Of a stretch of 64,000 nucleotides of DNA, positions 38,059-51,188 are shown one piece after another. The DNA is from Campylorhamphus procurvoides (taxonomy: Eukaryota > Chordata > Aves > Passeriformes > Dendrocolaptidae), in assembly GCA_013396655.1 (NCBI GenBank), contig WBMV01006435.1:62001-126000 (forward strand). The letters are read 5' to 3'. Position 1 is the first letter of the stretch. Each line of letters begins with the position of its first letter. The position numbers and the translations under genes are program-made. The notes under the pieces were generated by a model that saw only the letters and a list, made by a program, of their open reading frames with translations, was not told the origin of the DNA and did not search any database.

Positions 38059-41000
38059 ATTAATAAACAATGTAATTTTCCACAATATACTTCACATCCT
38101 GGACTCTCTCCTCCAGCAGCAAAGACCACTTGCAACATTTCATTACATTTAAGTCCCCTCCTGTGCTGTGCCCCTTGCTCACACAGAGTCCTTACATGGC
38201 CACAGAAGCCAATCTTTGTTTTAAAAAGATAATTCAGACCCACGAGGGATTAGCTGTGGCTAAGAGCAACAGACAATTTGTAATGGACAGAATTTTCAGT
38301 GTTCCCAGCTGGTAATTATGCCTTGAGCACCCATTGCTGATGTACATATATGATCTTTTGGCTACCTAAAGGTATCCCCATCTGTCTGAGTGGCATAGTT
38401 CCCACTCTAAATTGATGGGCTCTTACCCTGGAGCATTTTTCCTTCACAATGGTAGATGAAATGATGCACAGTAATATGGTGAACACCACCAATGCAGAAA
38501 AACTATCTTTATTCCTGATCATATTCTTCCTAAAATTTAATCATTATTCTGAAAACACAGAACCCAACAAGTCAGGTTAGTGCTTAGGTAAGCTATTGCC
38601 AAAACTTTTGGACCTTGTCCTGGCTTCAGTGACCAGAGTCTTCTGCTACACAATTGTTAACGTTTCAACCTAAAATTGCTCTGACCTGAAAATAGATATT
38701 CATGGCAGAAACTGGACGGAAGGAGAAAGAGGCATGTTCCATCTAAATGAGGGGACAGCACTTCTTCCAGAACAATCTACACATGTCCCTATGAGCAGGT
38801 AAAACTTAAAATAATACAAATATTAATTTGTCTATTAAAAGACAAGGGGGAAAGAATAACTGGAAAAGTTGTTGTAATGAAAAACAGCCCCTGGCTCTAT
38901 TCGATGACATATTTCATATATGAATTTATATCTATATTTAAAAGACATAATAAGCTGGGAAAACTTTTCACTGTTTTGAATAAATGTTGATGGGAAAAAA
39001 CCCACAAAAACCAACAAAAAACCCCACCCAAAACAATCAAGCAGTTTAAAGGAAACCATATACTTGGAAAGTCTAATGGAAATATAAGCAAAGAAGGATA
39101 TTATGATCAGTGAAGGTTTCTTGCAGAATGACAAAGAAACAGTAATGCCATCTTCTATTTGAATACCATGTGTTTGCATTTCTGAAGTTGTATGCTTATA
39201 ATGGCCGGTCTTTAGACCTGTCAGACAGGTTGTGTTTTTCTCTTTTCTACTCATGGATGTGCAGACTAAACACAGGCTGTGGAACAAGGGCAGTGGTCTA
39301 TTCTGGCTCAGTCATCAGCACAGCAGTCCCCATTTGTTAATGCTTCTTTTGAGGAAGCACAGTGCAGGAAAAAAAGCAGGCAGCTGTGTCTGGACTTCCC
39401 AATTGAAAAGTATCGGACTATAAATATTACCTGACACTTTTGCCAGAATATCAAATCCAGAAAGATAGATAATGAGTCTTTGTGGTGAACTCCTATCTGA
39501 GTGAAAAACATACCATGGGGAAATACTAACTTTGCATAATATGAACTTTACATATAATCCAGTATTGGATGTATTACACAGATTATTAAAAGTCTGCAAA
39601 ATTATTCATATTCTTCAGTGCTGAATATTGCACAGTAGCGTAGAATTCCTCTCGGAGTTTCTGATGTCTGTGTTGTGTTGTTGCTGCTGTTTATAAATTA
39701 ACACAGAAGCCACCAGCTGTCATCATATAAATTTTATTGGCACTCTGTAAATATTAAATCAGCATGCTAAAATCAAGCCATGTGCAGTAGCAGCTGATGA
39801 TCTATTAAGGAGAGCACATGCAAGAGAGAGGTGTGCGCTGTGACTCCCATGATTCTTATGGCTTACAAGCCACTTGCCTCTTGACACTAATTTACAGAAT
39901 TCATTTTGAGTCCACTTTGGCTCCTTTATCAATGTGCATTGTCTGTTCACAGATATCTCCTGAGTTGAGACATCAGCCTTCTCACAGTACTCAGCTGCTT
40001 GGGTCCTTCTAAATTGTGCAGTTTGTTACTACCACTTCTTTGCTGCAGCACTGTAGCATTACTCACTTCCTTGTAAACCTTGAAGACATATATAGGAGAT
40101 AGTTATTAACTCTGGAATGGTAGCAGAATTCTTCAAGTTGTGAAGATCCATGTTGTGACGATACAGCATGCTGAAACAAAATGCATCCTGACCCAGAAGT
40201 TTTGTCAGCTGCAGCATGACATACTGAGGATGAGGTGGTAGATGTTAAAGGAAAATGTGTCTCAGGCTCCGTCTTGTTTCTGGCCTAATGGCCAGAAAAA
40301 TCAAAGACAAGGTATGTTTTCCAGTCTGTCTGCCTCAGTAGTAGACATGGTGAGATCAACTCTTCACGCAACCCAGATAGATTACACAGCATGCTAAGGC
40401 AGACTGGGCAGTAGTCTGATTTTAGGCAGTTAATTTTCATTTCAGGCACTTCAGTGCTGTGAGGAGCTCTGTTCAGGTGATGTTGAGCTGCTGATGTTCT
40501 AATACTAGTTCTTCTAATGCCTCTCTACCTCCAGGAGTTACTTTCTGAAGACTAGGCAGGGCTTGAATGTTTCCATATCTATTGTAGTGTGAGTTTGAAC
40601 AACCTTCAGCAGATATCCCATGTTCAGAAGAAAGCTTAGGTACGTGTCTGCTCTGTTTGAACACCCTGAGTGCAGGCTGGAGCCACCAGCAGAACATCAG
40701 GTAAATAGCAATACTTTAAACAGGGAACATGAAAATGCCTCAAAAATGCTGACTTTATTATTATTGTTGTTGTTGTTAATAGGCACTGTAAACTGTAAGG
40801 ATGATCTTGTTCTCAGTGTGGGAAATTAACATTTTATCAGTATTCTTGTAGCAGGGCCTACTACAGTGTCTTTTAATTCATATTCTTTGTCACCTGAGCA
40901 GAGGAAGTGTGCACAGCTATCAGGGAATGATTTCAGTTGGTGGCTATATGCCAGATATTCAAGGAGTTAGGTTTAGCACAACAGCAAATGCAAAATCTTT

Positions 41001-44000
41001 ATAATTCACTATCAGTGTTTCCTCTTTACTGGAAAACGGTCTGATGGAGGATCCAAAGTAGCCCTAACTCCACACCTCCTCACATGCACCAGTCTTACAC
41101 AGCACACACTCCTTGGTGCATCCCAGACATGATGTGATTATGCAGCTTATAGACTGGCAGAGAGCTTCCACCTGAGTAGGAAATGTTGTTTTGCTATTGC
41201 AGCAAGGAGCTGGTAAATTTAGGAGAAAGCACTGCAAGAGATTTCACTATCTGTCAGTAAAAGCTAGTCAGCTGAGAGCCATGGCATTAGCTGTAACATT
41301 TCAGAGGTGGTGAATAAAGTACTAAGCATAGCATGAAGTACTGAGTGGATTTTCAGAGACTTTTCCCCTGGGGTTGTGTGACTGTGCAGAATTCAATAAG
41401 AGTTTGGTGTAACTCTGGTGTTTGGTGTATTTTCAGGCATTAAAGCGAGTTGCATTAAATCCACATTTAAGAGAATAGTCTATACTGAAGATTTATTTTG
41501 CTTAAGCAATAGGAAAAAACAGCACTTCAATTATTTTCTAGGTAAAGCACACCCCTTTGGAAAATGGACAATAGGTCAAATAAAAGTGTAGAAGTGTAGA
41601 AACTTTACTTGGAATTGATATGAATTTTCAGAGAGCTCTGCAACTGTGGCTTAGTCTTGTTCTGTAATGTAGGTTTGCACATGGAATGCTCTGAAATAGA
41701 TCACATCAACAGCACTTACAGTGTAAGCATAGTTACACTGAAAAACTGAAAAAGCTCTCATTACAAAAAGCATGCAACCTCAGAGTCAACATAACTAAAT
41801 TAAAGTCATGCAAGTTTATTGCTATAGTGGTGTTACTACTGGAAGCATCCATACAGTGATATGGATCACACCCCTCACCTTTCTGATCCACAGCATCCTG
41901 CTCAGAGAGGCCATTGCTGTGCTGAGAGAGCAAAATCCTGTTAGCCCCTGGGTACAATGTATTCCTAATACGGAATTTTTAAGGACTGAGAAATCTGATC
42001 CAATTAACACATTGATTGATTTTACAGAACACTATGCTAATTATATGCAACCAGTCATTGCTGGGTTAATTAAACATGCATCCAAAAAACCTACAACGCT
42101 AATCTAATTAGCAATTACTACAGCTGTCATTACCTCTTTTCACCTACTTTTAAGCTGTGCAAATTCACACTAAGAACCTGGTTCTGCAAATACCTTACCT
42201 GACTAGCTTTCTTTGAGTGCAATAATGCTTCAGCACACAGAAGGAGCTTTAAAATTAGGCTGAATACTTTACTGTCCACAATATAGTTTCAGTTCTGCCA
42301 TCCTTATGTGCAAAACTCAGTTTGTCAGTCAGTTTTCTCAAAATTACAAGACTGGAAGATTTTTCTTTTTAACTGACTTGTGCTCTTACTGGGAATGTAT
42401 GTAGGTCCTGCCTTCAAGTGGTTCTCTGCAAGTATCAAACCTTGCAAAAAACCATACAAATCAAAAACATACTTGCATTTCAGAAAAAAAAAAAAGAAAA
42501 TGCAGACAACCATTCTTCAAACATAAAAAACATCTCAGAATACTTAGCTTTTGCATATTAGAGAAAAAAAAGTTGACAATAAAGAGAAAAAAGTTGAGAA
42601 CTGTAATGCTTTGTGTGCTTTTCTTACATGGGCTTGATAAAAAAAACGAACACTAATAATCACACAAAATACAGGGATCACAGAAGAAACCCACAAGGAT
42701 CACCAAGTCCAGCCCTTCCCCTCAAGGCCCTTCACCATCTTTGTTGTTCTCCTTTGGACACTAATAGCTTTAGGTCTCTCTTATATTGTGGTGATCAAAG
42801 CTGCAGATCTTGACAGCTAGTTACTTGAAATGACATCACATGACATAAGATATAAATAGCTACATGTAGGTTGCACATCAGTCCTTTGTGCAAAAGGGTA
42901 GAGGGAAGACTTTGTTCAGTTTTAGTATGCAGTTTTTATTTTTTAAAAACAGGTTTATGTATAATAAAAGGTGCCTTCATTCACTGCAAGTCACCTGCAG
43001 AAGCAAACAGCTTCAGATCCAGTATCAGAATATCATTTCAGATGCAATTTTTAGTAAATATTCAACATGAGCCTTGCACTCCAAAGCCACGCTGCACATA
43101 TTTTTTTGACAGAATATTAAGACAGTTCTGATCCTGTTGCAGTTCAAATACAGGGAATCATTTACCCAACCCTTAACTTGACCAGCTAAATCAATAGTGA
43201 GTTCCAATACCCAGAAAAAGAGCTTTGACACTTTAACAACAGTAGTCCAGGTCTTGAGAGTTTGGCAATGGCAGTGGAACAGATTCCCAGAGAACTGAAA
43301 GAACTGGCTTAGAAATAGGCTGAACTCTAGTTCCTGGAAGCTGATCTCTGCCTGGTGTGCCAGGTCTGCTAGAGAAATCCAGGGAGAAGGAGCTGGAGAG
43401 AGCAGGAAAACCAGCAGTTGAGCTAACAGCTGCTGGTGCTGTGTTGCCTAGCAGAAGACTCGGACCCTTCCCAGCAGAGTTCTCTCAGTTGTTTCTGTGA
43501 AGCTATTCAGATATTGTCATGAAGATAAAGTCCTTCTGCAAATTTTCCGTCACACAAATGCCTTTTCTGATTTAGTTTAAGTGTTGGGAACTTTACTTAA
43601 ACTATATCTTGGGTTCACTTCAATGTTAAAATTCATCAGACTGGAAAATGTTCATTGTCTTTCCACAAAGAATTTAAATAATTGTAATAACAACAATAAT
43701 CCATTCATCTATGACTTGTTTTCTTTGAGAGTATAGCATATTTTACATTTTTGTCTCCTTGTACTGTGTAACATTTTCAGTTTAAAAAAAAATATACACA
43801 GCAAATGAAGGCATGTAGGAAGAGAGCAAGTAGCTTCTATTGTAAAACATCCTTTGCAACCACTATCTATTCATGTAAATTGTGAGGTATTTCAGTTTTC
43901 AGTGGGAACTGAATTCCAGCTGAGAGCAATCAGAATGACATTAACTAGTCAGTGCTTTCTATGTGCCTTATGCCCATTTATGTTTTACACTCTCCAGCCA

Positions 44001-44358
44001 TTATCTTGCTGTAGCAGTAGACCTGTTTTTGCAGGAAAGAGATACAGTCTCAGCTTTGTTGCCAGTACATCTGTATTTCCAGTCTCTGCAAGCAAAGGCA
44101 ATGTAAATCAATGAGTACATTTGAGTTTTGTGCAGTTAAATCATGTTAGTTCTTCAGTCATTCTTTACTAGCATCCTGGACACAGTAATAGGAAGGGTGG
44201 AAAAATTTTTAAGGTGTTGCCTTGTTAAAGTAAGACCTTTACACATAAGACCAGTAATGTCATTTCCATTTCTTTAATAGCTGCAAGGAAACATCCATTA
44301 CATTTTAGGTAAAGTTGTTGTTGGAACAGAGAAGAAATTCACGTAGAAAACCTGTATT
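38059..44358. other. intergenic DNA between ZDHHC21 and CER1
   Basis: About 6.3 kb without a recognisable gene. It contains a small A/C-rich tract near 39000-39030, a TTA/TTG simple repeat near 40757-40779 and a CR1 scrap at 42673-42815. The longest open frames (for example 38835-39287 minus and 41808-42107 plus) show no family similarity that I recognise. Confidence 0.7.
42673..42815 (-). repeat. short CR1 LINE 3'-region scrap
   Basis: The plus strand reads GATCACCAAGTCCAGCCC, then TTTGTTGTTCTCCTTTGGACA and TTATATTGTGGTGATCAAAGC. This is the diverged reverse complement of the CR1 3' region (usually giving CTCCTCTGGACACGCTCC and similar). No ORF is intact. Confidence 0.65.
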
Positions 44359-44364
44359 TTTAAT
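44359..44364 (-). terminator. CER1: possible CER1 polyadenylation signal (ATTAAA)
   Basis: Minus-strand ATTAAA lies about 90 bp after the CER1 stop codon. It is the nearest hexamer variant I could find; a canonical AATAAA was not seen close by. Confidence 0.35.
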
Positions 44365-44452
44365 ATGTTTGTGTCCTAGAGTGATGCTTTACTTGTTTTG
44401 GTTTTCTCATTGGCAAATTCTGATGATCAAGTTAAGAGGTACTTTGCACTGG

Positions 44453-44746
44453 TTAATGGTGCTCATGTACATTTGCATGCAAGTTTGACAGTAGAGATCC
44501 AGCTGCAGAGTCTTTAATCTTCCGAGTCTCACATTTACACTCTTCTACAATCATGATTTCTTTCACCACTGGGAGAGAACCAGTGCAGTTGAGTTGCAGG
44601 CGCTCCATGGAGAACTTGCTGGGCAAGCAATGAGAACAAAAGGTATAAAGGTGATCTTCTGGACCAGGAACATGAAAGGAACTACATTTTCCAAAACACA
44701 GATTATTCTGTACTGTCACCTTCTCACAGTTGTTATGAGTAACACC
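44453..44746 (-). CDS. CER1: CER1 exon 2 coding part, cystine-knot domain
   Basis: This exon encodes residues 176-272, starting GVTHNNCEKVTVQNNLCFGK and ending with EHH before TAA at 44455-44453. It holds eight of the nine knot cysteines, including the CxxxC (LCFGKC) and CKC motifs typical of the DAN family. The acceptor is TTTCAG. Confidence 0.96.
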   Translation of the reverse strand, partial: GVTHNNCEKVTVQNNLCFGKCSSFHVPGPEDHLYTFCSHCLPSKFSMERLQLNCTGSLPVVKEIMIVEECKCETRKIKDSAAGSLLSNLHANVHEHH

Positions 44747-46298
44747 CTGAAACAGAAAGCAGTTTAAGGTTTCTGGTACAGAGATGGCCCATGGACTTTG
44801 CAAGAAGACATGAACAATGCCACCAAAAAAAAAAAAAAAAACACACCAAACAACCAACCAGACAAAAAACCCACAAAACATCCACACCCACACTCAAAAA
44901 AAACCCGAAAACAAAACCAAAAAATCAACACAATCCCAACAAAACCCCCCACAAGACAAACAAACAAAAACCAAAAAAAACCCAAACCACAACAGAACAC
45001 AAATCACCACTGCATTTTTTTCTTCTCAGAACAAATGGTACAGGTTTCTAATCCACATCTATATTTACAAATGTCTGTGTGAAAAAGGTTTAGTTTTGGA
45101 TATGAAAAGACATGGTTCTTGACAGTTTGTGATTACAGAAACATTGATAACAGATGTGGATGTACAAGGAATACAGTACTTTTATCTATACTATTTACTT
45201 GTCTTGATGTTACTGTATGACAGAATGGCTCTAACTATGCATGGAAGAAATTACCAATTCTCCAGCATTCTTAGCACAGAATTAGATGTAAGCATCAGTA
45301 TTCTAATTAATAGAGCAGGAAAGAATCCTTGCTTAACTTTAAGAAAACAACAATTTCTCCTGTTAATCCTTGTCTTGGGATTCTGCATGTATGACTGTGC
45401 ATATATAGACATATACATACATATAAGTATATATATGTATCATCATTCAGAGGTACAAACTGTTGAGATATATACTCATTGTATGGATAATTACTCCCCA
45501 CTTTCCTACTTGCTTAGGCTATGTCAGAGCATATTTGCATAAAAAGAGTAAATAGCTCTCTGAAAATCAAGTGTACAGCATTCCAGTGCTGAAATTTAGC
45601 AGTTTGCTTTATCAGACTAAAACTTTTTCGTCAGTGTTTTTCAGCCACTTATCATGTGTGAGTATTCTGAAGCCCTGTGACTTAGCCACAGAAATAACCT
45701 GTGTATCTTTAGTTGCTAGTTACAAAAGGCAGGAGAAAGGGCCTGTTTGTTGATCCTGGACACCTGTTCTTACCTGGGCAAAAGGCAGGGTTCTGCAGTT
45801 TTCTTGATGCATTTCATTGGTCTTGATTGGCAGGACAACCTCTTCGGATGCTGAATTTTTCTTTAACATGAAGTGGTCCCAAAATTTCTTGGCATCTTTT
45901 CTGTAGGGAGATTCAGACTCCCTCTTGCTGGAATAATGAGGTGGAGAGAAGTTTTCCTCAGGAGAGATCTCTCTGGGTGCTGCCCATGTTCTCAGGCGTT
46001 GGTCTGCATGGAGTTCTGCATTGGGAAGGATAAATCTGGACATTTTTTTCTCTTCTTTCTTCTCATTTTCAGATGCTGTCTGTGGAATTGCTACAAAAAA
46101 GCTTGGTACTCCCAGGTTGTCCTCAACACCTACTGGATTCTCGCCTGTCAGTTCACGAAAACTCTGACTTTCAAGATTTTTGTCCAGATAGAAAAAGTGT
46201 TGAAATGGCTTTCTGCTTTTCCTTTGCCATGAATTTCCCTGTGGTTCTGTGGCTCCAAGACATGAGAGCACTAACAGCTGAAGGAGAAGCACTGACAT
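44453..46298 (-). CDS. CER1: CER1 (Cerberus/Caronte), complete two-exon gene
   Basis: This gene encodes a secreted DAN-family antagonist that binds Nodal and BMP ligands outside the cell. In chick, Caronte/Cerberus acts in anterior specification and left-right asymmetry. Exon 1 CDS is 46298-45774 (525 nt) and exon 2 CDS is 44746-44453 (294 nt), joined in phase 0 across a 1027-bp GT-AG intron. The product has 272 residues. Residues 1-16 or so form a signal peptide (MSVLLLQLLVLSCLGA). A basic RKSR at 26-29 could be a convertase site. The C-terminal cystine knot spans about 168-247 with nine cysteines (168, 182, 192, 196, 212, 215, 229, 245, 247), and NCT at 228-230 is a possible glycosylation sequon. 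The frame is intact. The start codon has A at -3. A TATA box lies 61 bp upstream of the ATG. Confidence 0.96.
44747..45773 (-). other. CER1: CER1 intron
   Basis: This is a 1027-bp intron. Its 3' third is a strongly strand-biased A/C-rich low-complexity tract on the plus strand (about 44818-45000, with 17 A at 44825-44841). A TA-rich patch lies at 45401-45440. Long open frames here are products of the low complexity. Confidence 0.9.
44818..45000. repeat. A/C-rich low-complexity tract
   Basis: The plus strand is almost free of T and G over about 180 bp, made of AAACC, ACAAA and CCACAA-like words. It lies in the CER1 intron, so the transcript carries a T/G-rich stretch. Confidence 0.85.
45774..46298 (-). 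CDS. CER1: CER1 exon 1 coding part
   Basis: This exon encodes residues 1-175: the signal peptide, the poorly conserved N-terminal region and the first cysteine of the knot (ENCRTLPFAQ at the end). The donor is CCCAG then GTAAGA. The frame stays open for 17 codons into the intron, which is not coding. Confidence 0.95.
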
Positions 46299-46358
46299 GA
46301 TTGTGGAAAGTGCAACCCTGTAGACCTGCTGCTATTGCAGTGAATGTAGTGTGCTAGC

Positions 46359-46364
46359 TTTATA
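46359..46364 (-). promoter_or_regulatory. CER1: CER1 TATA box
   Basis: TATAAA on the minus strand, within CTTGTATAAAGCTAG, lies 61 bp upstream of the CER1 ATG. This would place initiation near 46330 and leave a 5' UTR of about 30 nt. Further upstream, TAATCT at 46466-46461 on the minus strand matches a bicoid-type (Otx/Goosecoid) homeodomain core, as known in Xenopus cerberus promoters; that site is only suggestive. Confidence 0.65.
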
Positions 46365-46768
46365 CAAGAGCCTGGTGTTAGCTTATGGCTGCTGTCTGTG
46401 TGCAGAGGAGGGGAGGGCTCAGGGGAGACCCTGGTGTGGCTAATTGCATTCATTTACTGTAGATTACAATTATGATAGGGGAGTTTGTGCTAATGAAACT
46501 CTGCTCTCAATCTGAATTATGTGTATTAGAGGTTCCTATCTAAAATCTCGTAACCCAGGATGTTGTGGGGGACAGAAGGAGTCAACAGGAGGAAATGTTT
46601 GGATAAGCTGTCTAGTTTAGGCCTAGGAATTAAGGAAACATTTGAGGTTGTGTATTAGAATGTTCAATGTGGTCCTCATTGTTTATTTTGCCTTTCCATT
46701 CCATACAACTAGAGACTGTCAAAACAGAGACAACAGAGAGTGTTATTTCATTACAGTAGGAAAAGGCA

Positions 46769-46818
46769 ACTGATTAAAGTTTGCTAAAAAACTTTAAACT
46801 GATTAAAGTTTGCTAAAA
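46769..46818. repeat. 21-bp direct repeat, two copies 29 bp apart
   Basis: ACTGATTAAAGTTTGCTAAA occurs at 46769 and again at 46798, each followed by one more A, separated by AACTTTAA. It is about 480 bp upstream of the CER1 start. Confidence 0.9.
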
Positions 46819-49800
46819 CAGGAAGCTGGATTTTGGAGACATCAAATCAGACCATGTTTTCAAAAATTAAGTCTGGTCTTCTGGATTTGGGATATCACCC
46901 ACATTCTGCACCACTGCCAACTGACCAAACTGGTGCTCAGACACTCAGAAGAATCTGGCACGGTACATTAGCCCTTTCTTCACCTTTTCTCACAGCAGGT
47001 TTGCAGCTGCTGGAGTGAAGACATGTCACTAACACAGAATAAAATGTCTCAGGGTGAAGAAGGTCTACATCCTAGATTCTCAAAGATTAATTGACAGTGC
47101 CACATCCTGTACATGAACCTAAGGTGCTACAAAAAGAACATTTAAGCAAAACATGTTAGAACAGACATATTCAAACCATCAGTGTCTCAACAGAAATACC
47201 TAAGACTACTAGACCTTAAAAGAGGCATCTTTCGCAAAATTATCATGTTATGCATAATGTAAAGAAAAGAATCTGCTAGAACACCATATAGAGAAACATT
47301 TTGGGAGAAGGAAGAGTTATTTTCAGCAAGTATTGCAAATATTGATCCTAATATGAAAATACTAAAAATAAATTCTGCATCAGATAATTTGCCATTTATG
47401 TACTCTAGTCTGTATACACACTCCTGTTTCTACTGGAGTCTATCAACAGACTCTTAAGGTTGTATTATTCTTGAGAATATAGGTGGTGTGGGCTCAATGT
47501 GTGAAGCTATTTGACTTTAATTTCTAGGGAATTAGTTTATTGCCTGATAACTGAAATAAAGTGATTGCCTAGTAGCATTCTTGTGAGGCACTGAGTTAAA
47601 ACTTTAGCACAAAGTTAGGGGAGATGTGGAGCTTTTCCATACTGTGCAATTCACTTGACTTAAAACTTGTTCTAATCTCATGGTCCATCCTGAGAGTGAA
47701 GTGCATGGAGCTTCAGCAAGAATGGGGTTCACACACCAACACTAGAATGTATTTGTGCCTTTCATCTCAGTGGGATGATTTCATTAAGGAAAGCACAGCA
47801 ATCAAGCACAAGCTTTATGGCTCTGTACTTTCTGCCATAACCAATTTAATTCTGCCACTGGTTTGGTGCTTTCCTTAAGTCTCAGATTTGCCCTGGGTGG
47901 GCAGATTCTCCCACAGCTATTGGGAGTGAAATCACAGAAATTACTAGTATCTGCAACAAGACCGGCTGTGAGGCGTACACACAATAAGTCCTTGCATTAT
48001 ATTTACACAAATGTGTGCCTCATTTAGGTGGGGCAACAATGAGTCATGAGGATTAATTTGATGGTAGATAAGTAAGTAGCCTAGAACTGCAGTTTGAATT
48101 CTCACATCATATCTGTATTGGCCAGCAATTTGAACTGAAGCAGTTGACTCTTGCAACTAAAATTCCTCATATGTGATATGTGTTGGTAACAGTCACACAA
48201 AATTATTCAGCAAAGATAAGAACATTAAATTTTGAGTTTTTCTTCTTTTTTCCCCTTTATTTCAGTTGTTGAAGAGCCACAAGTCTGGGCTGATACTCTG
48301 ACCCATGTCTTATGTTGTATTATATTGACACAGAGGATCTGACACATTTGCCAATGCCTTTCAGTGATTCAGCTGAAGCAACAAATAAATTTGCAGAACA
48401 TCTAAGGATGTTTCTGTCAATGTACAGATAAAGAGTAAGTAAATGGTAATACTGGGATGATTAGGCTGCCCAGACCATCTAAACTAAACTGGCTTGGGTT
48501 ATTGGTGCAGTGTCAATAACAAGGAATGTATAAAATATTAGTATTGACATATATGTATAGATGTTGAGGTGTTAATGTTATGTTTGCAGTGCAGTGGCTC
48601 TGAAAAAAACCTGCTCAAGATAAGAATCCATTCCTGGTATACACCCTTCTATCCTGTAGCATACAGCAAGAAAAAGGATCTGCCTTTGAGGGCTTCATAT
48701 GTAAATGCACCTGATATTATTTACAGAAGTGTAGGGAAAAAGGCTGAAGCAAAAAAGTGTCAGCAAGTCACTTCACAAGCTGCTCTGCAACCCAAAGGCT
48801 CATAAAAGATGTCCTTTCACTTCTAGATGAAGCCAGTCCTAGTTCATGGGTTTTCTTGGATGATTTTACCTAAGATCTACTGAGAGCCAAAATCAGCATG
48901 CTAGCTCTCGTTCTGCTAGACAAGTTACTGCTAACACTGTTCCTTCATGCCTACAATAGGGTGCTATGGCTGCTTTTCAAGACACAAGGTGGGTAAGAAA
49001 TGGGACCTGGCACATCTGGGCACACTTTGTTCTCCATTTAAATGCTGCCCAAATGTGCTTTGGAATCAGCTGCCTGTGTTACCATGCACAGGAATAGATC
49101 TCTTCGCAGGTTCTCAGCTCAAGCAGGAACATTCTCAGCTCAGGCATTATGGGAAAGTACCCCAATTCAGACAGTGAGCTCAGGGAGCCATTCTGAAGTT
49201 AAAAAAATTAAGCATTTGCAAGTCTCTTTGTGGTGACATCACCTGCACAGACTAATAACTGACTACAGGGATTGGACTGGGCACATGATCATTATGTTCC
49301 AAATACAGCTAATCTCAGAGTTCTACAAAAAACAATGCTGTCTCTTTTCTAAAAACTTGTTTTCCTGCCTGATTACCCTTTCATATAAGCATAGCATATG
49401 TTTTCACTGTATTTTGGTTATTAAATCTTATGACTAAATGCAGCAGTGTCTTTCAAGCTTTGATTTGCCTTCATAGTAGCAATTTATTCAGGACACTCTG
49501 TTTTCACTAGAAATAGTCACTGTGAATGTTTGCCCATCCTTTTTAAACTGTCGGGTCTATAGTTGACAAGTGCTATGTAAATGCAAAGTGATATTATTCA
49601 TTTGCTTCAGAGCTGGAGTTTATTCAGTCATTATGGACATAAACTGAGTAATTAGCTATGCTGCCAGTTGATGCCTAAAAATAATTCTTGGGCAGTGCTT
49701 TAATTGCTTGCCTTCTGTTGAGCTAAATAGTCTCATCATACCATGGTGGATGATTAAATCCTTGAAATGGATTTTATATATTACAGTCCAATATCTTATC

Positions 49801-50825
49801 ATTTACAAAACACATCCTATTTAGACAAACTTGTATCCAGATATATCTTTCACAGATCCCATATGAAGACTTCAGACTAAAGAATTAGCACTATGCAGTT
49901 TATTCTCCAATTATTGTACTTATCAAAGCAGGCCATCTGTAGTCTTTGTTTTACAGAGTTTCAGAGAAACATATCACATACAGGCCTTGTGGGAAATTTG
50001 TAATTATTAAACCAAAAGGCTTTTCACAAGGTATGAAATGAAAGAACAAGCAAGAGGCCTGTTTAGTTTTGTACTTTCAACCTTAGATGCTCTACATCAT
50101 TAATTTCCCCCTTGCTATTGTGTTTCAAGTTCTCTATTGCATTGTTTCTGTCTTCACTCATTTATGTCTTCCTGTTAATATTTCTCTGTTTCTTTTCTGG
50201 GTGCTGTGGCAACAGAACTGAGAACAGCATTGTTTCATGCTGCAGGTGAAATGCAGGTGCTCACACTTGAAATTGCTCATTCATGTCTTGAGCAGGGCTA
50301 ACATGAGTGTCCCTTCTTGTGTATTGGCCCATGCTCTCTGTCTGTAGGTACACACACATGATGCAATGGATGGTTCTCTCTCTATGAAAGTTGTCAGACT
50401 GGTATGTTTTGAACTTTCTGAAGCATCTCCTGAATGGTACTGGTACATATGTACTGCCCAGCTGAGAGCATATCCAATTCCAGACCCAGCCTGAGGAGCT
50501 CTGTTGCGTATGTGCTTGATTGCTTCGGGTTGCTAAGCTATGGAACAGGGAAGAGTCTGGGCAAAGAGAAATTTCAGTCTTCAGGAAGACACATCTTTTC
50601 ACATTGTTGTGAGTAATTTGAGAGAGAGAGAGGTGATTCACTGAAGAGTTTAACAATACCAACAACATGTTTGTAACATAATCCAAGGAAGAAGATGCAG
50701 GTTAGATTTCTTTTATAAAAGCAAAAATATATTTATACTTATTTGAAAATTTCATATGTATGAATAAAATTACATTATTTTGCTCACTGTGCTTATATCC
50801 AATATTTCAGATACCAGATTCCAAT

Positions 50826-51188
50826 TCACAGAATTACAGAATCATTAGGGTTGAAAGGGGCCTCTGGAGATCATCTAGCTGCTAAGGCAGGGTCACCTAG
50901 AACAGGTCACATGGGAATATGTCCAGGTGAATTTTGAATGCTCCAGAGAGGGAAACCATGAAATCTGGACAGCCTGTTCCAGTGCTCTGCCACCTTCAAT
51001 GTAAAGAAGCTCTTCCTCAGGTTGAGGTGGAACTTGTCTTCTTGTCTGGTTGCTGACCATTGAAAAGAGTCTGGCACCATCCTCTTGATACCCAGCTTTC
51101 AAGTATTTGTGTGTATTGATGAGATCCCCCCTCTGTTTTCCCTTCTCTAGACTAAACAGGTCCATCTCCCTCAGTTTCTACTCATAAA
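50826..51188 (-). repeat. CR1 LINE 3' fragment
   Basis: The plus strand begins ACAGAATTACAGAATCATTA and continues through GGGGCCTCTGGAGATCATCT and GCCTGTTCCAGTGCTCTGCC to CTTCTCTAGACTAAACAGG, the reverse complement of a CR1 3' end. It is the same subfamily as the copy at 16911 but more diverged. The minus-strand open frame through it is broken and nonfunctional. Confidence 0.85.

Noticed and set aside
41808..42107. 99-codon plus-strand open frame between ZDHHC21 and CER1
   Set aside because: I could not recognise a domain, signal or splice structure, and an ORF of this length is expected by chance in several kilobases of intergenic DNA.
44764..45122. Several Lys/Asn/Pro-rich or Phe/Val/Gly-rich open frames in the CER1 intron
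   Set aside because: They come from the A/C-rich low-complexity tract and not from a protein-coding exon.
45873..46232. Plus-strand open frames opposite CER1 exon 1
   Set aside because: They are antisense shadows of a real coding exon, with no similarity to any family I recognise.
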